Shown here: piece by piece, positions 27,024-36,130 of the stretch
Layout of the letters: each line of letters begins with the position of its first letter
Numbering within the stretch: position 1 is the first letter of the stretch
Origin: Xanthobacter oligotrophicus
Lineage (GTDB): Bacteria; Pseudomonadota; Alphaproteobacteria; Rhizobiales; Xanthobacteraceae
Assembly: GCF_008364685.1 (NCBI RefSeq)
Contig: NZ_VTTL01000004.1
Coordinates: 357,559 to 421,558 of the forward strand
Reading direction: 5' to 3'
DNA: 64,000 nt
Translations under genes and position numbers: made by a program
The notes under the pieces: model-generated
The model's input: the letters and a program-made list of their open reading frames with translations, nothing else
What the model was told of the DNA's origin: nothing
The model's database searches: none

Positions 27024-27656
27024 ATGATGCCATCCACGTTCAAGACCTTGACCTTCGCCGCCCTGCTCCAGGTCGGCGTGTTCGCCTTCGCTTCCGCTGC
27101 CAGCGCCCAGATCGGCCCGCGCGGCGCGCCGGGCGCCGTGATGGACATCGACGACCAGCCGGGCCTCGAGGCGCCGCAGGACGACTACGCCCAGATGGAC
27201 CCCGCCTTCCGTCGCCAGCCGGTGTATTTCCGTACCACCGAGAAGCCCGGCACCATCGTCATCCACACCAACGAGCGCTTCCTGTACCTGGTGCAGGGCG
27301 ACAACCGCGCCATGCGCTACGGCATCGGCGTGGGTCGCGACGGCTTCCAGTGGTCCGGCCTCAAGAGCATCGAGCGCAAGTCCGAGTGGCCCGACTGGAC
27401 CCCCCCGGCGGAGATGATCCAGCGCCAGCCCTACCTGCCGCGCTTCATGGCCGGCGGCCCCGGCAACCCCATGGGCGCCCGCGCGCTCTACATCAGCGGT
27501 ACCGTCTACCGCATCCACGGCACCAACCAGCCGCAGACCATCGGCTTTGCCGTGTCCTCGGGCTGCTTCCGCCTCGTGAACAGCGACATCATCGACCTCT
27601 ACGGCCGCGTGCCCGTGGGTACCAAGGTCGTCGTGCGCCAGCAGGCCGCCCTCTGA
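27024..27656 (+). CDS. Periplasmic L,D-transpeptidase (YkuD domain)
   Basis: 210 residues; signal peptide 1-28 ending ASA, start codon ATGATG. The YkuD core (about 70-205) begins with PGTIVIHTNERFLYLV and ends in the active-site strand HGTNQPQTIG...SSGCFRL, with catalytic Cys near 182; His of the HGT is the partner. These enzymes make 3-3 cross-links in peptidoglycan or attach proteins to it. Length matches the common short ErfK-type exported proteins of the Hyphomicrobiales, which often occur as many paralogues. A terminator is built over its stop codon. Confidence 0.88.
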   Translation: MMPSTFKTLTFAALLQVGVFAFASAASAQIGPRGAPGAVMDIDDQPGLEAPQDDYAQMDPAFRRQPVYFRTTEKPGTIVIHTNERFLYLVQGDNRAMRYGIGVGRDGFQWSGLKSIERKSEWPDWTPPAEMIQRQPYLPRFMAGGPGNPMGARALYISGTVYRIHGTNQPQTIGFAVSSGCFRLVNSDIIDLYGRVPVGTKVVVRQQAAL

Positions 27657-27671
27657 GGGCGGTCCTTTTTC
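27644..27671 (+). terminator. Intrinsic terminator spanning the stop codon of the L,D-transpeptidase gene
   Basis: Stem GGCCGCCC (27644-27651) with GGGCGGTC (27657-27664), one G-U pair, then CTTTTTC. The stop codon TGA (27654-27656) sits in the 5-nt loop. The following gene starts 25 bp later, so it needs its own promoter or readthrough. Confidence 0.8.
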
Positions 27672-27696
27672 TCCTTATTTCTCACTGGGGGCATTC

Positions 27697-28710
27697 ATGA
27701 AGACGATCCTGGCGCTTCTCGCCGGCGCCACCCTTGCGCTTGCCGCAACGGCGGCCTCGGCGCAGACCCTGAAGACGGTGAAGGACCGCGGCGAACTGGT
27801 CTGCGGCGTGTCCAAGGGCCTGCCCGGCTTCTCGGCGCCCGACGCCTCCGGCAAGTGGACCGGCTTCGACGTGGATGTGTGCCGGGGCCTCGCCGCCGCC
27901 ATCTTCAACGACCCGAGCAAGGTGAAGTTCGTGCCGCTGTCGGCGGACGAGCGCTTCCCCGCCCTCTCCAAGGGCGAGATCGACGTGCTCTCGCGCAACT
28001 CCACCTGGACGCTGGAGCGCGAGGCCAAGCTCGGCCTGCTGTTCACCGCCATCAATTATTATGACGGCCAGGGCTTCCTGGTGCGCGACTCCCGCAAGGT
28101 CACGTCCGCCCTGGAGCTGGACAAGTCCAAGGTCTGCGTCCAGGCCGGCACCACCGCCGAGGACAACACCAAGGACTATTTCGCCGCCAACGGGATGACG
28201 CTGGAACTCGTCACCCTGCCCACCAGCACCGACCTGGTGAAGGCCTATGAAGAGGGCAAGTGCGACACCCTCACCACGGACGTGTCGCAGCTTTATGCCC
28301 TGCGCCTGACCATGGCGAAGCCGGCTGACCACATCGTGCTGCCCGACGTGATCTCCAAGGAGCCCCTCGGCCCCGTGGTGCGCCAGGGCGACGACCAGTG
28401 GTTCAACCTCGTCAAGTGGACCATCTTCGCCACGATCAACGCCGAGGAACTCGGCGTCTCCACCGCCACCATCGATGCGGCGCTCGCATCCAAGAAGCCG
28501 GAAGTGCGCCGCCTCGTGGGCACGGACGGCAATTACGGAGAGCAGTTGGGCGTGACTAATGATTTCGTCGTGCGCATCGTGAAGGCGGTGGGCAATTACG
28601 GCGAGAGCTTCGAGCGCAACGTGGGCGCCGCCTCCAAGCTCGGCATTCCGCGTGGCATCAACCAGCTGTGGAGCATGGGCGGCATCCAGTACGCCCCGCC
28701 GGTGCGCTGA
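27697..28710 (+). CDS. Periplasmic amino-acid binding protein (AapJ/BztA-like)
   Basis: 337 residues, signal peptide 1-22 (ends ASA). The mature protein starts with VKDRGELVCGVSKGLPGFSAPD, the strand pattern of type II solute-binding proteins, and continues with GFDVDVCRGLAAAIF (54-68) and SRNSTWTLERE, typical of the general L-amino acid binding protein AapJ (about 340 residues). It captures polar or acidic amino acids for an AapQMP transporter. No permease or ATPase gene follows; strong hairpins flank it on both sides, so it is an orphan transcript. Confidence 0.85.
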   Translation: MKTILALLAGATLALAATAASAQTLKTVKDRGELVCGVSKGLPGFSAPDASGKWTGFDVDVCRGLAAAIFNDPSKVKFVPLSADERFPALSKGEIDVLSRNSTWTLEREAKLGLLFTAINYYDGQGFLVRDSRKVTSALELDKSKVCVQAGTTAEDNTKDYFAANGMTLELVTLPTSTDLVKAYEEGKCDTLTTDVSQLYALRLTMAKPADHIVLPDVISKEPLGPVVRQGDDQWFNLVKWTIFATINAEELGVSTATIDAALASKKPEVRRLVGTDGNYGEQLGVTNDFVVRIVKAVGNYGESFERNVGAASKLGIPRGINQLWSMGGIQYAPPVR

Positions 28711-28740
28711 GGCGCATCCGTCCCGCACAATCCGTGGTTT

Positions 28741-28776
28741 GAAAGGGCCGGTCCGTTTGCGCGGGCCGGCCCTTTC
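28741..28776 (+). terminator. Terminator after the amino-acid binding protein gene
   Basis: A perfect 10-bp stem AAAGGGCCGG (28742-28751) with CCGGCCCTTT (28766-28775), 14-nt loop, begins 31 bp after the stop codon. The arms themselves carry the A and T ends, so it could act both ways. Confidence 0.7.
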
Positions 28777-28874
28777 TGCTCGCGGCGATGTGAGAGCGAA
28801 ATGCCGCTGCGGCATCGACCTTGCGATACCGCCTGCCTAATCTCCCCTCGTCTTCATGCAGCGAGGAGAGATTG

Positions 28875-29903
28875 ATGACCGAGGTTTCTCGGCGGACCCT
28901 TCTGGCCGGAACGGCCGGTGCCACGGGCGCCATGCTCGCGGGTGCCGGCACACTGGCCGGCGGCCTTGTGGCAGGAAGCGGAATGGCACATGCACAGACT
29001 CCTCCGGCCGCGCCCGCTGCCGCCGCGCCGCAGGCCGGGCAGGTGCCGAGCGCCTATCGCTACAAGGTGGGCGACGTGGTGGTCACCGCCGTGTCCGACG
29101 GCATGCGCACCATTCCCCTGGCCGACACCTTCGTGCGCAACCAGCCCCGCGAAGCCGTGAACGCTGCCCTGAAGGCGGCCTTTCTGCCGGAGAACGAGGT
29201 TCCCATCTCCTTCACCGTGCTGCTGCTCGACATGGGCGGCAAGCGCGTGCTGGTGGATACCGGAAACGGCGGCAAGCCGGGTCCGGTAGGGCAGGTGCGC
29301 TCTACCCTCGCCGGTATCGGCGTCGATCCGGCCACGGTGGATCACGTCATCATTTCCCATTTCCACCCGGACCATATCAACGGCCTCCTCACCCCGGAGG
29401 GCGCGCCGGCCTACCCCAATGCGCAGGTGAGCGTGCCGGCGCGCGAATGGGCGTTCTGGATGGACGAGGGCCAGATGAGTCGCGCCCCCGACGGCCTGAA
29501 GCCCAATTTCCAGAATGTGCGCCGCGTGTTCCAGCCGTTCGGCGACAAGGTGGAGCGCTACGCCTGGGACAAGGAGCTGGCCCCCGGCCTCACCGCCGTG
29601 GGCACGCCCGGCCACACGCCGGGGCACACCTCCTTCACACTCGCCTCGGGATCGGACGCCCTCTTCATCCAGTCCGACATCACCAACCTGCCGGCGCTGT
29701 TCGTGCGCAATCCCACCTGGCACGCGGTGTTCGACATGGACCCGGTGATGGCGCAGGAGGTGCGGCGCAAGACCTATGAGCGGCTCGCCGCCGAGCGCAC
29801 GCAGGTGGCCGGCTATCACTTCCCCTTCCCCGGCGCCGCGCACCTGGAGAAGGACGGCGAGGGCTTCCGCTACATCCCGGTCTACTGGCGCCCGGTGCTG
29901 TGA
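28875..29903 (+). CDS. Tat-exported MBL-fold metallo-hydrolase
   Basis: 342 residues from the ATG at 28875 (GAGGAGAG upstream). The N-terminus carries a twin-arginine signal, SRRTLLAG (5-12), with an Ala/Gly core and a cleavage site after AHA (about 40). The metallo-beta-lactamase fold shows the metal-binding HFHPDH (His162, His164, Asp166, His167), then GTPGHTPGH near 260 and further His at about 312. This is the class of exported AttM/AiiB-like or quorum-quenching-like hydrolases; the substrate is unknown. The gene stands alone and is convergent with cutA. Confidence 0.8.
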   Translation: MTEVSRRTLLAGTAGATGAMLAGAGTLAGGLVAGSGMAHAQTPPAAPAAAAPQAGQVPSAYRYKVGDVVVTAVSDGMRTIPLADTFVRNQPREAVNAALKAAFLPENEVPISFTVLLLDMGGKRVLVDTGNGGKPGPVGQVRSTLAGIGVDPATVDHVIISHFHPDHINGLLTPEGAPAYPNAQVSVPAREWAFWMDEGQMSRAPDGLKPNFQNVRRVFQPFGDKVERYAWDKELAPGLTAVGTPGHTPGHTSFTLASGSDALFIQSDITNLPALFVRNPTWHAVFDMDPVMAQEVRRKTYERLAAERTQVAGYHFPFPGAAHLEKDGEGFRYIPVYWRPVL

Positions 29904-29935
29904 GCCGGCGGGGCTCGTAGCGCGGGGCTTCCGCC

Positions 29936-30262
29936 TCAGGCCGGTGCATCCGCCACCTCGGCGCCGATCCAGCCGAGATAGGCGGCAAGCCCGCCCTCCA
30001 CCGGCAGCACCAGGATGGCTGGAATCTCATAGGGATGGCGGGCGCGCACCGCCTCCACCACATCGCTCGCGCGGGCGGCGGTGGTCTTCAGGATCATCAC
30101 CACCTCGTCCGCGCGCTCGACCTGCCCCTCCCAGCGGAAGATCGAGACCATGCCCGGCAGGATGTTGGCGCAGGCGACGAGCCGCGCCTCCACCAGCGCA
30201 CGGGCGACCTCTTCCGCGGCATCGCGCGAGGGGAATGTGGTGTAGACGAGGCGCTGCTGCAT
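29936..30262 (-). CDS. cutA: CutA1 divalent-ion tolerance protein
   Basis: 108 residues from the ATG at 30262; the upstream in-frame extension has no ribosome site. Motifs of the CutA trimer are present: [33 protein letters not shown] (38-52), and [14 protein letters not shown] (78-92). A cytoplasmic trimer of unclear physiological role; loss affects copper tolerance in Escherichia coli. Divergent from nadK by 183 bp. Confidence 0.9.
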   Translation of the reverse strand: MQQRLVYTTFPSRDAAEEVARALVEARLVACANILPGMVSIFRWEGQVERADEVVMILKTTAARASDVVEAVRARHPYEIPAILVLPVEGGLAAYLGWIGAEVADAPA

Positions 30263-30445
30263 GGTCTTCTCCCGATCCGGCGGCACTTCATAGCCGATGC
30301 GTGGCCGGCGGCGAAGGCGACTGGCCGGACATGGCATCCGCCCGTGCCGACGCCTCGACAGACGGCGGCCGGGCCGCTAGACCACAAACCCCATTCCCCG
30401 CGTGCCCGGCGCTCAGCGCCGGATGCCGACCAGGCCGCCGCACCC

Positions 30446-31228
30446 ATGAGCGAAGCTCCCCGCCGCTTCAACAGGATCGCCTTCGTCGCCAGCCAGACGC
30501 CGGAGGCGGAGGCCGCGCGGGAGCGCCTGATGGCGCGCTATGGCGCGGTGGAGCAGGAGGAGGCGGATGTCATCGTCGCCCTCGGCGGCGACGGCCTGAT
30601 GCTGCAGGCCCTGCACCGCTTCCGCGATCGCGGCCTGCCCATCTACGGCATGCATCGCGGCTCGGTGGGCTTCCTCATGAACACCTACCGGGAAGAGGGG
30701 CTGGTGGAGCGCCTCACCGCCGCCCTTCAGGTGACCATCCATCCCCTCATCATGGAGGCGGTGGACGCCAGCGGCACCCGCCACCGGGCGCCGGCTTTCA
30801 ACGAGGTGTCGCTGCTGCGCCAGACCTACCAGGCGGCCAAGCTGCGCATCTCCATCGACGGCCGGGTGCGGCTGGAGGAATTGATCTGCGACGGCGTCAT
30901 CGTGGCGACGCCGGCCGGCTCCACCGCCTACAACCTCTCCGCCCACGGGCCGATCCTGCCGCTGGGCACGGCGCTTTTGGCGCTCACCCCCATCTCGCCG
31001 TTCCGGCCCCGCCGCTGGCGTGGGGCGCTGGTGCCGGACAAGGCGCGCATCGACATCGCGGTGATGGAGGCCGACAAGCGTCCGGTGAGCGCGGCGGCGG
31101 ACCATTTCGAGGTGCGCGACATCATCGCCGTCTCGGCCCGGCTCGATGCCTCCTCCTCCATCGACATGCTGTTCGATCCGGACCACGGGCTCGAGGAGCG
31201 TATCCTGCGCGAGCAATTCGTGTATTAG
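30446..31228 (+). CDS. nadK: NAD kinase
   Basis: 260 residues from the ATG at 30446; an open frame stretches further upstream but with no suitable start. GGDG at residues 47-50 is the catalytic nucleotide-binding motif, with Asp49 as base. NE at 119-120 and TPAGSTAYN near 155 are the remaining family marks. It phosphorylates NAD to NADP and feeds all biosynthetic reductions. The length and the missing N-terminal extension match the short alphaproteobacterial form. Confidence 0.93.
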   Translation: MSEAPRRFNRIAFVASQTPEAEAARERLMARYGAVEQEEADVIVALGGDGLMLQALHRFRDRGLPIYGMHRGSVGFLMNTYREEGLVERLTAALQVTIHPLIMEAVDASGTRHRAPAFNEVSLLRQTYQAAKLRISIDGRVRLEELICDGVIVATPAGSTAYNLSAHGPILPLGTALLALTPISPFRPRRWRGALVPDKARIDIAVMEADKRPVSAAADHFEVRDIIAVSARLDASSSIDMLFDPDHGLEERILREQFVY

Positions 31229-31236
31229 AGGCGGCC

Positions 31237-31256
31237 GGACGGAAGGGCTTCCGTCC
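31237..31256 (+). terminator. Hairpin after nadK
   Basis: A perfect 8-bp stem GGACGGAA/TTCCGTCC with a GGGC tetraloop begins 8 bp after the stop of nadK. There is no T-run, so termination here is uncertain. Confidence 0.45.
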
Positions 31257-31317
31257 AGATGTGTCGAGCGCTCCCGCGTGCTCGCGTCAAAAAGGGCATA
31301 ACGGCTTCCGGCGGTCC

Positions 31318-32736
31318 ATGGTCTTCTCCTCGGTCACCTTCCTCTTCTATTTCCTGCCGGCGTTTCTGCTGTGCTACTTCGCGACGCCGGGCGTCCGGGC
31401 GAAGAACCTCGTCCTGCTGGCCTTCTCGCTGGTCTTCTATGCCTGGGGCGGCCTTGCCAACGTGGCGGTGCTCGCCGTCTCCATCGTCGGCAACTACCTG
31501 TTCGCCCTCTTCATCGACAAGCGCAGCGAGCGCTGGCGGCTGAGGATGCTGGCGCTGGCCGTGGCCGCCAACCTTTGCGGCCTCATCGCCTTCAAATATG
31601 CCGGCTTCCTGGCGCAGAACCTGAACGTGCTGCTCGATCCCCTCGGCGTCGCGCTGCCGGTGGTGCATCCGGCGTTGCCGCTGGGCATCTCCTTCTTCAC
31701 CTTCCACGCCATCTCCTACCTCGTGGACGTCTACCGCCGGAAAGCCGGGGCCAACGGGCGGTTCGAGGAGATCGCGGTCTACATCACCATGTTCCCGCAG
31801 CTGGTGGCCGGCCCCATCGTGCGCTACTCCACCATCGAGCACCGGATCCACACGAGGCGCACCACGCTCGGGCGGGTGTCGGCGGGCCTGCGCATCTTCA
31901 TCATCGGCCTGTCGTGGAAGGTGCTGATCGCCGACGAGGTGGCGCCCGTGGTCGCCGCCGTGTTCGACAACACGCCCCACCCCAATCTCGGCGAGGCGTG
32001 GCTCGGCCTCACCGCCTATGCGCTGCAGATCTATTTCGACTTCGGCGGCTATTCCAACATGGCCATCGGCCTTGCCATCGCCATGGGGCTGAAGTTCCCG
32101 CGCAACTTCAACCTGCCCTATGGCTCGCGCTCCATCAGCGACTTCTGGCGGCGCTGGCACATGAGCCTGTCCAACTGGTTCCGCGACTATGTGTACATTC
32201 CGCTGGGCGGCAACCGGGCGGGTCATGTGCACACGGCGGTGAACCTGTGGACCGTGTTCCTGCTCTGCGGCCTGTGGCACGGGGCGAGCTGGACCTTCGT
32301 GATCTGGGGCATCCACCACGGCACCTTCCTGGTGCTGGAGCGCACCCGCTTCGGCGCCGCGCTGAGAAAGGCGCCGCGGCTCGTGTCCCACGCCTATGTG
32401 CTGTTGGTGGTGCTGTCCGGCTGGGTCTGGTTCCGTACCGATACGCTGCCCGCCGCCATGGAGCTGTTCGAGGGACTGGTGGGGCTGAACGGCGTCGGCC
32501 CGCTCGCCGCCCAGCTGCAGGTGACGCTGAAGCCCGTCACCATGGTCATCATGGTGCTGGCCTGGCCGCTCGCCATGTTCGGCCTGCCGCGCCCCGGCGC
32601 GCGGGCGCTCAGTCCCAGGGTGCGCCTTGCCCTGTTCGGCACGGTGGATACGCTGGTGGTGTGGGCGCTGTTCGCCCTGTGCGTCCTCTCGGTGGGCGCG
32701 GCGACCTATTCGCCCTTCCTCTATTTCCGCTTTTAG
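31318..32736 (+). CDS. MBOAT-family O-acyltransferase, AlgI-like
   Basis: 472 residues, AlgI length, with at least ten hydrophobic segments. The start (ATG at 31318) begins the first helix immediately. Conserved marks: QLVAGPIVRYSTI (near 160), IYFDFGGYSNMAIG (near 240), the DFWRRWHMSLSNW and YIPLGGNR loop (near 275-300) and the catalytic His in LWHGASWTF (near 320). The protein passes acetyl groups across the inner membrane to a periplasmic partner for exopolysaccharide acetylation. The partner is the AlgJ/AlgX-like gene 78 bp downstream; no polysaccharide synthase is in view. Confidence 0.9.
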   Translation: MVFSSVTFLFYFLPAFLLCYFATPGVRAKNLVLLAFSLVFYAWGGLANVAVLAVSIVGNYLFALFIDKRSERWRLRMLALAVAANLCGLIAFKYAGFLAQNLNVLLDPLGVALPVVHPALPLGISFFTFHAISYLVDVYRRKAGANGRFEEIAVYITMFPQLVAGPIVRYSTIEHRIHTRRTTLGRVSAGLRIFIIGLSWKVLIADEVAPVVAAVFDNTPHPNLGEAWLGLTAYALQIYFDFGGYSNMAIGLAIAMGLKFPRNFNLPYGSRSISDFWRRWHMSLSNWFRDYVYIPLGGNRAGHVHTAVNLWTVFLLCGLWHGASWTFVIWGIHHGTFLVLERTRFGAALRKAPRLVSHAYVLLVVLSGWVWFRTDTLPAAMELFEGLVGLNGVGPLAAQLQVTLKPVTMVIMVLAWPLAMFGLPRPGARALSPRVRLALFGTVDTLVVWALFALCVLSVGAATYSPFLYFRF

Positions 32737-32750
32737 AGTTTTTCGTTTGG

Positions 32751-32799
32751 CGCATTTTCTTCACGCGAACCGGTACCCACTTCGCTCGAAAATGCTTTT
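32751..32799 (+). repeat. 49-bp imperfect palindrome, copy 1
   Basis: Ends CGCATTTTCTTC and GAAAATGCTTTT with inner arms ACGCGAA/TTCGCTC around a GGTACC centre. It matches 36069-36117 in inverted orientation at 47 of 49 positions. It lies between the two acetylation genes, where it may stabilise or terminate the message. Confidence 0.75.
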
Positions 32800-32814
32800 G
32801 CAGGGGGACAGACC

Positions 32815-33924
32815 ATGCCACTGCTGATGTCCTTCCGCCGCTGGTGGGCCGCGATCTTCGTGGGCATCCTGCTGCTGCCGGCTCTCGGCCATTTCCTTCC
32901 GGACGTGCCGGCGCCCATGCGCACGGTGCTGGCGCCGGAGGCGCGCTGGTGGGAAGACGCGGCACGCCGCCTCGACCCCTACATCAACAATACCTTCGGC
33001 TTCCGCGGCGCGGTGCTGGGGGCGAACCGCTCGTACGTGCGCTTTATCGGCGACAGCCAGAGCAACCGTGTGGTGGAGGGCGAGCACGGGACACTCTTCC
33101 TCAACGAAGACAAGGCTCTGGAGCAATCCATCGGCCAGTTGGTGCGGCAGGATGCGGTACGCAAGACGGCGGATTTCCTGGAGCACCTGTCCCACACGGT
33201 GACGGCTATGGGCGGGTCTTTCGCCGTCGTGGTCGCTCCCAATGGGCACACCACAAATGCCAAAGACCTTCCGGCCTATGCGCGCCGTCTGATCAGGACA
33301 CCAACTGAATATGATCTGATGGCCGAGGCCCTGCGTCACCGCGGCGTGACCTTTGTGGATGTGCGTCCCATCTTTGCTGAGGCTCAGAAGACCGGCCCCG
33401 TGCATCTGCGCTACGACACGCATTGGAATCATCGCGGCGCGCTGCTCGCGTTCAACGCGGTCATGGCAGCCGTCGGCCGACCTGATCTCGAGGCCGATCC
33501 GGTCGACGCGCTCGAACCGGCCGAGCTCATTTACTCGGGCGACCTCCAGCGCATATCCGGCAGAAGGGAGCCGACGGTGCCGGACGTTCAGTACCCGCCC
33601 AAAGGGCCGATGGTGCTGCCGCCGGCGCTAGAGCCGCTGCCCGGCATGATCCTCCCATCTCCCACGACGGATATTTACCTTCCGCCAGGCTTCAAGAACC
33701 GGGCCTACCGCAGCGGTCACGCGGGGCCGCGGATCCTGGTCCTAGGCGATTCGTTTACGTTCGACCCTTGGCTCGCGCTCATGCTCTCGCGCGCATCTGA
33801 CTATGTCTGGGCGCACCACGCGGCCTGCCGCTTCGATACGGGAGTGCTGGAGCGCTTCCGGCCCGATATCGTCATTTACGCGCCGACTGAGCGAGCCATG
33901 CTGTGTCAGGGGTGGAAGAAGTGA
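32815..33924 (+). CDS. AlgJ/AlgX-like SGNH O-acetyltransferase
   Basis: 369 residues, with an uncleaved or signal-like hydrophobic start (about 10-27). SGNH-like marks of the AlgX/AlgJ family: DTHWNHRGALLAF (about 201-213) gives the Asp-x-His pair, and LVLGDSFTF (about 305-313) gives the serine nucleophile. The periplasmic enzyme would take the acetyl group delivered by the AlgI-like protein and transfer it to an exopolysaccharide. The second half has less extreme GC and codon bias than its neighbours (more A/T third positions from about 33100 on), which could mean a later gain or loose selection. Confidence 0.85.
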   Translation: MPLLMSFRRWWAAIFVGILLLPALGHFLPDVPAPMRTVLAPEARWWEDAARRLDPYINNTFGFRGAVLGANRSYVRFIGDSQSNRVVEGEHGTLFLNEDKALEQSIGQLVRQDAVRKTADFLEHLSHTVTAMGGSFAVVVAPNGHTTNAKDLPAYARRLIRTPTEYDLMAEALRHRGVTFVDVRPIFAEAQKTGPVHLRYDTHWNHRGALLAFNAVMAAVGRPDLEADPVDALEPAELIYSGDLQRISGRREPTVPDVQYPPKGPMVLPPALEPLPGMILPSPTTDIYLPPGFKNRAYRSGHAGPRILVLGDSFTFDPWLALMLSRASDYVWAHHAACRFDTGVLERFRPDIVIYAPTERAMLCQGWKK

Positions 33925-33931
33925 GAACGCC

Positions 33932-34570
33932 TCACCCCACCGGGGCGCGGGCCTTCATGTCCATGCCGCCGCCGGGCGGGCGCTCGCGCTCGATCAGGCG
34001 GTCCACCGGCGCGTAGTCGAGATAGCCGCAGCGGGCGATCACCTTCAGCGCCGCGATGTCCACCCGCCCGTCGATGATGGCGGCATCGTCGATATGGACC
34101 CCGACGATCTCGCCGATGATCATGTAGGCGTTGGCCTCCACCCCGTCGCGGCCGCGCGGGCGGAAGGTCTCCACATAGACGCATTCCAGCGCGCAGGGCG
34201 CGGCGGCGACGCGGGGCGGCTTGACCAGCCGCGACGGCGCGCGGGCGATGTCCGCGGTGTCGAACTCGCTGAGGTTGCGGGCCACGGGGGCGGAGGTGAG
34301 GTTCACCTTGTCCACCAGGTCGAGGGTGGCAAGGTTGCACACGAACTCGCCGGTGGCCTCGATGTTGGCGAGGCTGTCCTTGGCGCCTTGGGACGAGAAC
34401 ATGACGAGGGCGGGCGTCTCGCTGATCATGTTGAAGAAGGAATAGGGCGCGAGATTCGCTACCCCGTCCGGGGTGAGCGAGGAGATCCAGCCGATGGGCC
34501 GGGGGGCGACGATGGCCTTCAGCGGCGCGTGGGGCAGGCCGTGATTGCGCTTGGCGGGCTCGTAGAACAT
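33932..34570 (-). CDS. Flavin reductase-like FMN-binding protein
   Basis: 212 residues from the ATG at 34570; a TTG eight codons earlier (34594), with AAGGTGG upstream, is an alternative. The split-barrel flavin-binding fold shows IVAPRPIGWISS (near 20-31), NLAPYSFFNMISETPALVMFSS (38-60) and the RCGYLDYAPVDRL end. Members reduce flavins or act as flavoprotein oxygenase components. It is convergent with the acetyltransferase by 7 bp; there is no oxygenase gene next to it. Confidence 0.82.
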   Translation of the reverse strand: MFYEPAKRNHGLPHAPLKAIVAPRPIGWISSLTPDGVANLAPYSFFNMISETPALVMFSSQGAKDSLANIEATGEFVCNLATLDLVDKVNLTSAPVARNLSEFDTADIARAPSRLVKPPRVAAAPCALECVYVETFRPRGRDGVEANAYMIIGEIVGVHIDDAAIIDGRVDIAALKVIARCGYLDYAPVDRLIERERPPGGGMDMKARAPVG

Positions 34571-34765
34571 CGCTGTGCTTTCGTGGGTCGACAATGCGCC
34601 ACCTTATACCATCGGCCTCGGTCGGCGACCGAGGCCAAGTGGGCACGCTCAAGCGCCGCGCGGGCTTGACCAATGGCTCATGAGCAAAGTTCACGGGCCA
34701 TTGATATGAGCCGTCGGCGCGCGCTCGTTCACCGCGCCCGGCGCATGGCTCGCGGGGCCGCCCCT

Positions 34766-35884
34766 TCAGGCGCCCAACGCCACCATGGCGTCCTGGATGT
34801 CGGGGAGCGCGCGCTCCGCCGCCTCGACCCCGGCGGCGATGGCTTCCCGTGCCCGGGGAAACTCGAACAGGCCGATTTTCCCGAGCTTGGGGGAGAGCAT
34901 GATGTCGGGCGGGTCGCCGGCCAGCCGCGAGCGGGCGATGCGGTCCTGGGTGATGTTGAAGGCGTCGATCATCACGGTGGAGAGCCCGCGCGGCCCGTCG
35001 CTGGCGTGGCTGCCGTGGCCGGCGAAGAACTGCCGCTTCAGCCGCTCCGGGCTCAGCATGGCGGCGATGCCTTCTTTCTTCTCTCCCAGCGCCGCCTCGG
35101 CCACCCGCTCCACCACGCCGCCATGGTCCTGGATGACCGTGCCGTGGCCGAACACGTCGGCATTGAGATTCACCGCGATGACCATGCGCGCCCCCATGGC
35201 GCGGGCGGCGGAGACCGGGACGGGATTGACCAGCGCCCCGTCCATCAGCCAGCGCCCGCCCACCTTCACCGGGGTGAAGATGCCGGGCAGGGCGTAGGAG
35301 GCGCGGATCGCCTCCACGAAATCGCCGCGGGTGAGCCAGATCTCGTGGCCGGTGCCCAGCTCGGTGGCGATGGCGGCGAACACCACCGGCAGGTCCTCGA
35401 TGGAGACCTCGCCCACGTTCCGGCGCATCAGCTCTACCAGCCGCCGGCCGCCTATAAGGCCCGCCCCGCCCAGGGCGAAATCCAGCAGTCCCAGTACATT
35501 GCGCTTGGTGAGGCTGATCGCCCACTCTTCCAGTTCGTCGAGCTTTCCGGCGGCGGCGATGCCCCCCACCACCGCGCCGATGGAGGTGCCGGCCACCACG
35601 GCGGGGTGGATGCCCGCCTGCCGCAGCACCTTCAGCACGCCGATATGGGCAAAGCCCCGCGCCGCGCCGCCGCCCAGCGCGATGCCGATGGCGGGGCGAC
35701 CCCGGTCGCGGTCTCGTATGGGCCGGTGGGCGGGGGTGCCGAAATCGGGAGGCGCGCCGTCGTCGGTGGCGCCGGGGGGCTTCGGGGGGGAGCCGGGGGG
35801 AGAGCGCGTCGGCGACGCGGTTTCCGGGCCGGCCGCTTCGGGGGCGGCCGCCGGGGTCGAGCGCCAGTGGAGGGACTGGAACAT
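34766..35884 (-). CDS. Patatin-like phospholipase (RssA/YchK type)
   Basis: 372 residues from the ATG at 35884 (AGGAGG upstream). A Pro-rich tail (1-60) precedes the patatin domain: oxyanion loop GGGAARGFAHIG (71-82), nucleophile Ser101 in GTSIG, and Asp215 in DGALVNPVPV, making the Ser-Asp dyad. The last third (about 230-372) is the C-terminal helical part typical of RssA-like proteins. It hydrolyses acyl esters of phospholipids, probably at the inner face of the membrane. Isolated gene. Confidence 0.85.
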   Translation of the reverse strand: MFQSLHWRSTPAAAPEAAGPETASPTRSPPGSPPKPPGATDDGAPPDFGTPAHRPIRDRDRGRPAIGIALGGGAARGFAHIGVLKVLRQAGIHPAVVAGTSIGAVVGGIAAAGKLDELEEWAISLTKRNVLGLLDFALGGAGLIGGRRLVELMRRNVGEVSIEDLPVVFAAIATELGTGHEIWLTRGDFVEAIRASYALPGIFTPVKVGGRWLMDGALVNPVPVSAARAMGARMVIAVNLNADVFGHGTVIQDHGGVVERVAEAALGEKKEGIAAMLSPERLKRQFFAGHGSHASDGPRGLSTVMIDAFNITQDRIARSRLAGDPPDIMLSPKLGKIGLFEFPRAREAIAAGVEAAERALPDIQDAMVALGA

Positions 35885-36068
35885 GCGCGCCTCCTGGAGC
35901 CGGGTCCGATCAGCCTGAACCAGGCTGATCGGTAAATCCGTCCCTGAACCTCGAGACAGAGAACGCGGTGTCCGCCCCGCTTGCGATGGCAGGATCGGCG
36001 CGTGCTCCAGAGCCTGGCAGCAGGTTACTAATTTCCGGTGTCGGAAGCGTGGCGCTGTTTTACCGTTT

Positions 36069-36117
36069 AAAAGCATTTTCGAGCGAAGTGGACACCGGTT
36101 CGCGTGAAGAAAATGCG
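36069..36117 (-). repeat. 49-bp imperfect palindrome, copy 2
   Basis: Reads AAAAGCATTTTCGAGCGAAG at the left end and GTGAAGAAAATGCG at the right. It is the reverse complement of the copy at 32751, differing at two central positions. It lies in the 286-bp gap between the patatin start and the hisI end, beside another palindrome. Confidence 0.75.
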
Positions 36118-36130
36118 TTGAAACAACAGT

